Source of the DNA: Lamellibrachia columna
Taxonomy: Eukaryota; Annelida; Polychaeta; Sabellida; Siboglinidae
NCBI GenBank assembly: GCA_963662155.1
Contig: OY759271.1
Coordinates: forward strand, 42,113,500 to 42,177,499
Reading direction: 5' to 3'
Length of the DNA stretch: 64,000 nucleotides
Numbering within the stretch: the stretch's first letter is position 1; each line of letters starts with the position of its first letter. Both the position numbers and the translations under genes were made by a program. The notes beneath the pieces are model-generated. The model was not told where the DNA came from, did not search any database, and saw only the letters and a program-made list of their open reading frames with translations. Of the stretch, positions 54,555 to 64,000 are shown one piece after another.

Positions 54555-55170
54555 ACATGTTATCTTAGAGAGCTCCTGGTGTATGCAGACGATGCCACCT
54601 TCGTCGTCTTCTCCCCAACACTGCTCCAAACTATGTTAAATAAGTTTGGCAAGGCCTGCAATGAATTTGGACTCAAAATGGGTCTCCAGAAGACAGTAAC
54701 AATGAGCAAAAATATACAAATCACACCTGGTAATAGATGGAACCGCCTGGAAATGTTGACCACTTCACCTGTATCGGATCCACTATCTCATCTAACCACT
54801 CTCTTGGCAGTGAGGTGAACACTCGCCTCGCTGTTCCCACCCAATGTAAAGTATACAAATGATTGCTTACTCAGCGTATTAGCTGTTCTTTACACCACTG
54901 AGGCCTCGTCAACATACACCCTTCGTGAGAGGAGACTGAATACTTTCTAATGCCACAGAACGATACTAGGCATTCGCTGGCATGACAAGATCACAAATGA
55001 GGACATTCTCGTAGAACAGGCTTCCGTCCACACAATTACCTTCTACGCCATCGAGAAATGCGCATATTTGCCGGATGGAATCCGATAAAGAACATATTTC
55101 AGTCTTCTTTGGCGAGCAGCATGGAGTGAAAACAGACAGACCACACTACATATTTGCTTCACGTACAGGA
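54555..55170 (+). mobile_element. Degraded RTE-like LINE reverse transcriptase fragment
   Basis: Reads LLVYADDATFVVFSP (catalytic YADD), then FGLKMGLQKTVTMSK, and in a second frame CIGSTISSNHSLGSEVNTRL, followed by stop-laden remnants of the C-terminal part. It starts 180 bp after the 16-bp array. From 55171 to 56868 I see no gene; 55860-56100 is AT-rich with short taagtaaaatat repeats. Confidence 0.82.
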
Positions 55171-56866
55171 GTTCTAAAACGAGATCTGAAATAATTTAAT
55201 ATCCCACCTGAAACCTAAAATATGGGCTGCATATATATATTGACCTTAATATGCATTAATAACCAAATTATGTGTGTTAATGGTCTATTTATTTTAATTA
55301 AGTATGGATTGTGGTGCTATCATGTCAATAGAGGCTGTAATTGTTGACCATAATACTGATCTTACCTGATTATTTGATCTCCATTGACCTATTTACATTG
55401 ATAAATTGCCTATTTCAGCCATAAATAATTATGTGGTGTGGTGTTCGTAAATGTACTTGGGAGATGGTGTACACAATTGGCTTTACTACAATGTGATCTT
55501 TTGATGACTGAATTATGTATAATTAAAGATGCCTCCTCAATTCGTTTTTGCCTTGTCTCTATTTTAAATTCATTTTGCCAAAAAATTAAGCCTACTTAGT
55601 ATCCACTATGACATGTTAGCTCATTTAAATAACTTAATGCATCAAGTATTACAACTGTATATTCAACTGATTTAGCCTATCGCAAATCCAGTTTATTTGC
55701 ACAAGCGAACTTGCATATTGCAGTGAAGTGAAAATCGAAATGCTGAAAAATCACAATTTTCACACTTGGTGAAATTTCATAACTTTGTCATGCGATCAGC
55801 GAGAGGGTGGAAGTCACGCCCATGATCGGCATTGACTCACACAGTGTTTACTATTTTGGATATCCACTATTTTGAACCTTACCAGATTTATTATTATTAA
55901 ACATTTATACATATATAAGTAAAATATGTACATAAAGTTGTACATATATAAGTAAAATATATTAAAATGAGCTAAAACAGATAAAAAGAATAAATTAAAT
56001 GAGCTAACAGGTTAAATAATAAAAATAAATAAGGTGCTTAAATAAATAGGTAGAATAAGTTAGTTTATAAAACATCATAAAATACATAAATAGAATTTCA
56101 CTGGAATATCACTGCTGTAAAGTGCAAAGTTGCCTGTTGGAACAAATGTGTCTTTAATAATGTCTTAAAGGTGGCAATGGAGTCTGTATTCCTGGCTACT
56201 ATTCTATTGAATCAGCACAGCCACAAGAACGAATGATTAAAGTCAATTGTTTCGATGATTTCAACAAAAATACTAACTTTTTAATTAAACCATTTGCAGA
56301 TATTACTTAATTCACACACTACATACTAGGACATCAACAAACCAGATCAGCTAAATCAGTTGAGGATGCAATTTTCAGTGACACGTGGAGTTAGCATATT
56401 CATAGAATCTATAGTGTTTACTGTACAATTATAAAGAACACCAATATGTTCTTGCATAGGGAAATAATTGTTTGAAAATTCCTGCATGCATAATGCAAAC
56501 AAATTTATAGTCCAGTGTCAAAACTGGTTTACATACACTGCAGACTCAGTACATCAATATTCATATTTCAATGTGTCATGAAATAATATCCTGCAATTCA
56601 ACATGAAGTAATGTCCATATGCTGATATGAAGACATGGAGAAAGACTACACCCAAAGTAGTGCAGCAGTACAAGAACTAGTCGGCATCAGCCCGTCATAA
56701 AAGGAGCTAGAAGGAAGACCGTATACACTGTAGTGGCTTGCAGCAATATTCACAGTTCACTGTTTCATAAATCCAATCCATGTCGATGTTCACATGACAT
56801 TATAGGCTCATTGCAGCAAAGTTCATAAGTTGTTTACATGACATTGTCAGCTAAGTGTACACATAT

Positions 56867-59800
56867 TCACAGTTCACTGTTTCGTAAATCCATGCATGTG
56901 TAATATGTGGATTTCACAGCCTGATATACAATTTTTGGCTGATCTAGACATGCAAAAATTTCTACTGAAGCTGCTATAACAAAGTTCATTCTGGATGTCC
57001 ATTCTCGTGGCTGGAGGAGCTGTTGCAGCGCATAATCTTCTCGGAAGTCACTGACCCTACAATGATACAGTATTTTCAATTGATAATTGTTTGTGATTTT
57101 GCAACTGATGTGTGAAATATTATTTATTACTGTATGCATATTTACTACAATGGTTAAAGAAGTAACTCGAACATGTCTAGTTCTAGTACCCATTGTTACG
57201 TTGTATAACAGATGTATATCAATATTGATGGATATCAATATTGTCCATTATCGCAGGTTGAAGTGTGATAAATTTATAAATGTGTACAATCAGGCCAAAC
57301 GAGATCTGAATGATTGATACTTATTATAATTATTATCATCTTTATTCGGACTCAAGATCCACAAACATGTACATATTAAACAAATTGTAAGTTAGAAATA
57401 GCAGCTAGAAAACAAATTATATTGTGCTGAGATATGAAATCACAGCATTACATTCTTCCTTATTAAAGACAGTGTCATTGTTACAATCTTTCATTTCAAC
57501 CAATTCACAAATCATGTTTGCATTGTCATAGTATGTAGCATTGACATTGCTATTCCACATTTCTTTACATTTATGCTTAATAGCACTCATAGGCATATAC
57601 AACAGTTCATGGTGGGTCATGTTATATTTGGACATAATGTGTCTTACATTCTGGCCCATAGTTGACCTATAAGCAAATGTCATTGTATTTGCAATATAAT
57701 TAACAATCATGTTATCTGACAAGGCTACTGTTCTGTAAAACTTCATAAACCTAAAGACCAAAGCCACATCTAAAGGTACACATTCAGCAATTAAAGGTAC
57801 TAATTCTCTGTGGGAAGCATATGGTAGCTTCCATACTTTACGCAATGCATTACGCCACTGTGTGCACATCTTGTTAACACTGTCATGCCACAGTGGCCAT
57901 AATTGAGATCCGTACAATGCACAACAATACTGATGAAATAATTTGTTTTTGACAACAGTTTGAAGTGAACCAAACTCAGACATAAATCTATTTACATTAC
58001 AGTTAAATTTCTTGATACCATCAAACACCATTTCATACTTATCGGTTGTGCTAAGTACATTTCCAAGATGTATAGTTTTCTCACATGTAGAAACATCTGC
58101 ACCATTGATTTCAAAATGTGGATCAGCATCCTTCTTGTTGTACACCAATAATTTGCTTTTTGACCCATTAAACAATGTATATGTGTTGCAGACAGTAGAC
58201 AACTAAAACATGTTTATAATGTAATTTAACCAAACAATGCATACTGTACACTTGCATGAATTGGCCACCATTAATAATTGGCTACTTTAAAAGCAGCCTT
58301 GTCAGTCATATAATTTTCAAGTTAATGACATTTCTATCCAGTTTACAAATTAGAGTGGCACTAGCAGTTAGGAATGTAAAATATATGATATATCCCTGGG
58401 TGCAGCTGCCCTCATCCCCTGTTACAGCGCCTATGATTGTATTTAATGTATTTTTAAATGGACAATAAAGTTCTTGAATCTTAAGTCGAAGTCTCTTATC
58501 TTGTCTATTGCTCTCTTTTCTGATTGGCATATGTAGTAGTCTTAATTTCTATGTCATCCAACTTCAGGGTGTAATGAATGATATATAAAAGTCATTATTT
58601 GTGAATAAACAAAGTTAAACGATAACCGAACAGCCATTTATATAAATTTAGTGGCACATAGGTGTAGCACAGCTAACTGGGTGAGATTGGCATGACATCT
58701 GACATGATATAAAAACTCCCACTAGTTATCAGGAGGCTGCTAAAATTATTCAGATAACTAAGAAGTTCATTAGCAGAATTATTCCCTAAAGAGTGCGTCA
58801 TTCTAACTCCATTCCTTAAAAAAGATACAGTATTTATAATGAAGGTTGTTTTATAAATTCATAGCATTCTTATTTGTAGCTAACCATAACATGGTGTCAT
58901 CGTTTGTAGGTGATTACAGACTCCATGAATACAGTTATTCCGGGGCATGGAAAATATCAAAATGGCATTCAATGGCAACATGCTGTGTGGAGTGGTATCA
59001 GGAAGGCAGAACAAGGGAGAAATGAATTGTGAATGGAGAAGAGAGATTCCAGGGGCCCGTCAATCCCTCATTGACTGCTATATCAAGTCTTACCCATGTA
59101 GGTAGAATGGTTACCAAGTTAACTCCCATTTAAATTTAACAACCATAATGGCCTGATATATTACTATCATACCATTTGTATATAATATACATTTTAATTT
59201 CAGGCAATAGTTCGTTCATACAGTCGAGCCTCGTTATAACGCGGTAGTCGGGGTCCACGACTTCGGACTGCGCTGTACGCGAGGCGCGTTAGGTGTTCTC
59301 ATATCCGCCACCAGGGAGCTACTAAACAACAGCGATCGCTGACCGCTGCACCAAGTCCATGAACGCTGTCGAAGCCCTGTGTGCTTGCAGCAATGTCTTA
59401 TACGCCAACATGCAGTTTATGGAACTTATTAAACGAGTATACTAGCATCAACGTGTATTATTTTTAGATGTCACACACTCTTGACCTGAATAAAACACAT
59501 GTACGTAAATCGTTAAGGAATAGATCTACTACGATGATGATGTACTGGACCAATAGGCCTACGAATCGAAAATAATAACGTGGACCTGAGCAGCCGAAAA
59601 CGTATAAATTATGATTTGACAAACATAGTACGTAAGCTGATAAAAAACAGAAAATGACAATAGGTAGAATTAATAATTGTTTCACTTCGTCTTTCAACTG
59701 ATCTTGACCGAAGCATAAATTCATGTGCGGATGACGAATTCGTATTTTCGCGCACCGGTAGAGCCTTGGGTTAGGAATTTGATATGTTGGTTTCGCGTCG

Positions 59801-62364
59801 CGAAAACGATTAAATTTACGATGTAATGGAAGCATGTCATTTCACCCAAGTGTTATGTTGGCATTGCATACTAAATGCATTTAAAACTGTTTATCTGATT
59901 CTTATGCGAGGCGTATTTGTGAATCTCGATTGCAATTTACAAACCATCGAAGCGAAGCGAGCAACAGCGATTGTCAGGGACAGCGCAAAACAAACAACAC
60001 GTTGATACTCATTCACTGACACTGTTTTCCCCTAATGTTTCTTGAGAATTGTCAAAGTAATTCTAAGTAGGTTTAAGCAGGCCCAAATTCGGGGTACACG
60101 ACCGACCGTGTTATATCCAAATCCGCGTAATAACGAGGCGCGACTGTATAAGTAAAAACCACAGGGAGGGGGTTATAGACCATGTTACGCCAGGTAGAGG
60201 ACCGTCTTGCCCCAAGGATGGGGCAAGATGGCTTTTGGGATATTTACTATTTTTCAAATGCAACTTAGTTAAGCTGTTTATTTACTGAAAATAGTTTTCC
60301 AATGCGTAACGCACAGATCTGTTCACAATGTGAACACATTAAATACAAGCTAAAGTTGTTTAATGGTGTGTTCATTAGGAGGGCCGCGCTGCATACTTTC
60401 ATGTCTGCATACGCAAAAGTGAATTCATTAAATATTAAAGGAAGTAAAAATACATATTTGGTATATTATTATGTTCATCACGTGGACATGTTATTTTGTA
60501 TACCAATGTGGCAGGGGCGGGCCGCATTTTGCATAATATCGTTGTCAGTCTGCGGGCCGCATGAAATTGCTACGCAGGCCGCAGTTGGCCCGCAGGCCGC
60601 AGGTTGCCGACCGATGGGTATATATAGCATGGTATCATTGTCAAATGTCAGTCGCAACTTTCAAAGTTTTAGCAAATGTACCTTTGTCTTTGCAAATTGT
60701 TGTCAAATGTCAACATTTTATTAATATATCCTATTTCTATGTATATATGCATGTGGAGAAATTACTACTCTTCAAAATAAACACAACTTGTAATTGTCAA
60801 TATTGAATAGTTTTTTTCTACAAATTTCTGAACACAAGGAGGTACAATCGCAAAAAAATTGCCAGAAATTCTGGGAACATGGTGGCATGTTTTAATAAAA
60901 TCCTGGGGCCTAATGGGTTAATTTGTATTCAGTAGTGGCTTCATTACCTGGAATAAGCCATTTGGTTTGTACCAAAAATAATTGAATTGTTAATTGAATT
61001 AAAGTTAATAGTTAATTTAAATGAAGAATTTGGGAGGTTAATTTAATTGGAACATTTAAGATTTAATTGTAATTTAATTAATTAACTTTTCAAGTTAATT
61101 GCCCCATGCCTGGTACAGGTAGTTTATGCAAAAATATCAGTAACATAATTAATGCATTTGTTATACGTAAATACATCATTACAGTTGTAGATTTTAGTGG
61201 TTATTACTATCGTAGGTAGTCCTTGAATATATGGTATTAAACTAAGCTGAGTCAATACTGTCTCACCGAGTATCTCCGGACAGCTCAAGGTCCCCATCAA
61301 TCTCTCTGAATTCGTCCATGATTTGAGCCTGGGCGTCCAACCATTCAGCCATCACAGCTGAAGCTATGTAGCCTTTCTGGTGACAACGAAGATAGAGAGC
61401 AAGTTATTAAAGGACAGAACCTTCAGAACTCGACTCGGCAGAGCACCAGAGAGGAGAATAGCACAGGAGATGAGGATGAAGCCATCTGGAAGTCTCCTGG
61501 TGTACGGATGACTGGTCCAGGTCTTCACGCAGCCACACTTCCTACATTTCTGCACAATCTCTATGAGACTGACATCGTCCTTGTTGATAATGTCTTGAGT
61601 TGGATGGCCACATTCACCACACAACTGGAAGAGCTGCATTAGCAGATCCTCAAAAACCATGTATATTGGCTGCTCTCTGATTACCTTACTAGATTTCTGT
61701 TTGTAGCTAAAAATACACAAATTCCATTGCATTATTTTTGAATATTTTTGCAACTCATGAACTGTTTGATAAAAATTAACATGACTAAAACAGTATTCAA
61801 GGTATTATGTTGTTGATTGTTGTTGTTTTTTGGTATCCAGTAATACTGAGGATAACACATTAAAGCACACCAAACTACACTTATTTCCAATGTTGTCCTC
61901 CTGGTTTTAAGAGTGTCCTTCTCTAGAGCTAGTGAGTTGCCAAAGCTTTGAAATGGCGGAGGTGGTTTCGAACCTCGATCCCTTCGACCGAAAGCCCGAC
62001 TGTCTACCACGCGACTGCCGTGCCCCACTAATATTGTATTGAAAATCTTAGAGGAATGGAAAACTAAAAAAACTAAAAAGTGTACACAATAATACTAACT
62101 CTTCATCACTGGACTCCACATCATCGGTCTCTTCTGCAGCATCCAGAATAGAGAGGTCAGATGGTTTGTAGTCACTGGATGACTTTACTGGTGACGACAA
62201 GGTGGAGGGAGAAGGCGATGGTGGCTCAGCTAATGGGACATCGTCTGGAGTCTTCTTGGGTGTGGAAATTAGACATGGTGGCTCAAGTTGAATGTCGACA
62301 GAGATATCATCCAAGTTGTACTGTGTCCCTGTGTCACATGTCACCACCATGTCTGTCTGAATCT
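56867..62364 (-). CDS. Transposase-like gene with paired CxxC motifs (model tentative)
   Basis: Exon 62100-62364 encodes an acidic, Ser/Pro-rich linker (PLAEPPSPSPSTL, EETDDVESSDEE) and ends with donor GTTAGT in phase 2. Exon 61267-61706 follows in phase: IYMVFEDLLMQLFQLCGECG, then CRKCGCVKTWTSHP, LPDGFILISCAILLSGALP, and near its end HQKGYI and LELSGDTR. That order (CxxC pair, W.S.P, SAAILFSGA, RHQ, GD.R) recalls a family of transposase-derived proteins, often THAP-linked, found in many aquatic animals; I rely on memory for this. The two halves of exon 61267-61706 are in different frames (see findings). A phase-compatible last exon is 56869-57056 (starts VSDFREDYALQQ, ends TAA/TGA-type stop at 56867), but the family's usual DSPG segment is missing. 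Upstream exons were not found. Confidence 0.45.
57316..58202 (-). mobile_element. 5'-truncated LINE with an uninterrupted 261-codon ORF piece
   Basis: The minus-strand frame reads FNGSKSKLLVYNKKD, TIHLGNVLSTTDK and ALYGSQLWPLWHDSVNKMC, then ALRKVWKLPYASHRELV, the typical C-terminal third of a non-LTR reverse transcriptase common in marine invertebrates. It has no internal stop, so the copy is probably young. The 3' end has ttattcggactcaagatcca followed in the minus sense by AT-rich tail sequence. The interval 58203-59218 has nothing clear. Confidence 0.8.
59221..60146. mobile_element. Tc1/mariner-type (pogo/Tigger-like) non-autonomous element
   Basis: The left end cagtcgagcctcgttataac and the reverse complement of the right end cagtcgcgcctcgttattac match, and both sides are flanked by TA. 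This TIR type is typical of pogo/Tigger elements. No transposase is encoded in the 926 bp. Confidence 0.85.
61850..62028 (-). mobile_element. tRNA-derived SINE (family 2)
   Basis: The minus strand begins ggggcacggcagtcgcgtgg with an A-box-like cgtggtagacagtcg and a B-box ggttcgaaacc, then a body and an aacaacaacaatcaacaac A-rich tail. It lies in the intron of the transposase-like gene, same strand. Confidence 0.72.
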
Positions 62365-62784
62365 CTGGAATGTAGAATAATCATTTATGAAAAAACAGAG
62401 TTCATAAAAATTATGTATGTGTGCTGACATACTACATACTAATATTAATGCACCGATTGGGCAATTATCGATTGCCACAAAAAATCCTGGTATACAATTA
62501 GACTCTTGGCAGTCTCAAGCAGTTATTCTCCAAACAGCCCAATCTTGGGCTAATCATGTACGCCTACCTGGCAATGCCACACCATAAAATCTAATTAAAA
62601 TCTAGAGCTAAACACAAAACTTATATTGATTTCTTCCCTACATTTCGCTACAATTTGACAGCAATAAACATTTTAGATCTATCGTGAATGTCACTACTAC
62701 TGCCACTGGCACTGGTCACATGACATTGGGAGGGCTCATCAGCCATGGGAATGATTATATCTTCTGTAAACCACTTCACATAGA

Positions 62785-63080
62785 CACGTGGTTGGAGACA
62801 CCACACACAGACACATAGCTGGAGACACCACACATAGACACATGGCTGGATACACCACACACAGACACATGGCTGGAGACACCACACATAGACACATGGT
62901 TAGAAACACCACACACAGACATATGGCAGGAGACACCACACACAGACACATGTTTGGAGACACCACACACAGACACATGGCTGGAGACACCACACACTAA
63001 CATATGGTTGGAGACACCACACGCAGACACATGGTTGGAGACACCACACACAGACACATGGCTGTAGACACCACATGCAG
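62785..63080. repeat. 27-bp minisatellite, about 10 copies
   Basis: The unit contains ggctggagacaccacacaca with a 27-bp period. Adjacent 63095-63240 is a second array (unit aaccagttagttgtactaca, about 46 bp, three copies). Confidence 0.93.
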
Positions 63081-63240
63081 ATATAAGGCTGTAACCAATT
63101 AGTCGGACCACATAAAACAGGATGGCATAAACCGTAACCAGTTAGTTGTACTACATAAAACAGGATGGCATAAACCGTAACCAGTTAGTTGTACTACATA
63201 AAACAGGATGGCATAAACCATATCCAGTTAGTCGGACCGC

Positions 63241-64000
63241 ATAAAGTCCAGTATTGATGATCGGTCAACATTACATTAATGCAAGTAACGATACCTTTTG
63301 AAGTTTGTACAGTTCTCAAGAATTCATGGAACACCTCAAGATGTGCCTTACCTTAATGACATATTCACCAAAGTAACCATCAAACGGCTTGTATTTTAAC
63401 ATTGTGACAACCCAGGCTTACAAAATCCGTTCCACATGTGTTTGGCAGGGACACCTCCGATATAGTGACCAAATCAGAAATTAGTTTGGTGAGTTTATTC
63501 CACAGAGGGCACCTTATATCCCAGGGCTGTGAGCAGTCTTGTTCAATGAGGTTGATGATCAATGAGTGATAAAAGGGAGTTTGTTTACAGGTCGTGAATT
63601 CAACCCGTGCATCGAGCTATCGTTTACATTGGCTAATATATAAGATAAAGTGATTTATTTACTTAATTTACATACATAAGGTAATATCTGACATAGTGGT
63701 AGTAAATGTTTTCGGTCAAAAGGAATTAACAGCAGGATTTTAGCGTAAATTAGTACACACTGACTTCGTTGTTTTGTTACACAGTGTTCTCCATATTCGC
63801 TAGGTGGCAGGTTTTTTTTTTCTCATGCAAGTTTAATAGAAGACACAGTTAGCAAGTATATTAGCCTAAAGTGTTCTTTTGATCACAAAAACAGCCTTAT
63901 TCAAGGCTAACGTAGCAAACTAATTAAAACTAAATTGTATGATGGCGCCGTGTAAACAGCAGTTAAAGGCCACAAGGCACTTAATTTGTGGCAGTTGCAG
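63241..64000. other. No recognised feature
   Basis: A 60-codon open stretch on the minus strand (63380-63562) lacks recognisable motifs. No exon, RNA gene or mobile element can be supported here. Confidence 0.5.

Noticed and set aside
62640..62765. Candidate upstream exon (EDIIIPMADEPSQ...)
   Set aside because: An acceptor-like CAG is present but no usable donor follows before the stop.
63380..63562. 60-codon minus-strand frame with GTAAGC after it
   Set aside because: Donor phase does not fit the next exon of the transposase-like gene and no family motif is visible.

Overview
This window is nuclear DNA of an animal. Its genes are broken into short exons with GT-AG junctions, its introns are AT-rich and several kilobases long, and it is full of micro- and minisatellites, LINE fragments, tRNA-derived SINEs and DNA-transposon remnants. 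The gene content (a receptor guanylyl cyclase, a pair of Ly6/uPAR-type surface proteins, the mitochondrial outer-membrane protein SAMM50 and an OTU-type protease) fits a marine invertebrate. A lophotrochozoan such as a mollusc is my guess; the sequence alone does not prove it.

Layout. (1) 1-17226, minus strand: a receptor guanylyl cyclase with 20 exons resolved. They join without a phase conflict into 982 codons (signal peptide, ANF-receptor ectodomain, transmembrane segment, pseudokinase, dimerisation helix, most of the cyclase domain); the C-terminal end is not visible. Its introns hold arrays of 16-75 bp units, a (GTGC)n block, (AT)n, and CR1 3' ends. (2) 17.7-21.6 kb: two non-autonomous DNA transposons with long inverted ends on either side of an uninterrupted (GCC)113 tract. 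(3) 22.2-29.7 kb: two Ly6/uPAR genes, tail to tail, each of three exons with identical intron phases. (4) 30.8-31.9 kb: a broken, rearranged CR1-type LINE. (5) 33.5-45.4 kb, minus: a complete 14-exon SAMM50 gene of 461 residues. (6) 46.5-50.7 kb, plus: an OTU-domain protease gene, head to head with SAMM50 across about 1.1 kb that probably holds both promoters. (7) 52.3-54.4 kb: a 2 kb array of a 16-bp unit, followed by degraded RTE-like and other LINE pieces, a pogo/Tigger-type element (59.2-60.1 kb), and (8) a transposase-like gene on the minus strand (62.4 to about 56.9 kb) with either a frameshift or a 44-nt intron.

The genes are independent housekeeping or signalling loci and I see no multi-gene pathway. 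The most striking structural theme is that several tandem arrays sit directly on exon-intron junctions, so that copies of the splice donor or acceptor are themselves tandemly repeated (cyclase exons 5, 7, 8 and 20; SAMM50 exons 11 and 12). The long open frames across the minisatellites are by-products of repeat periodicity, not genes.
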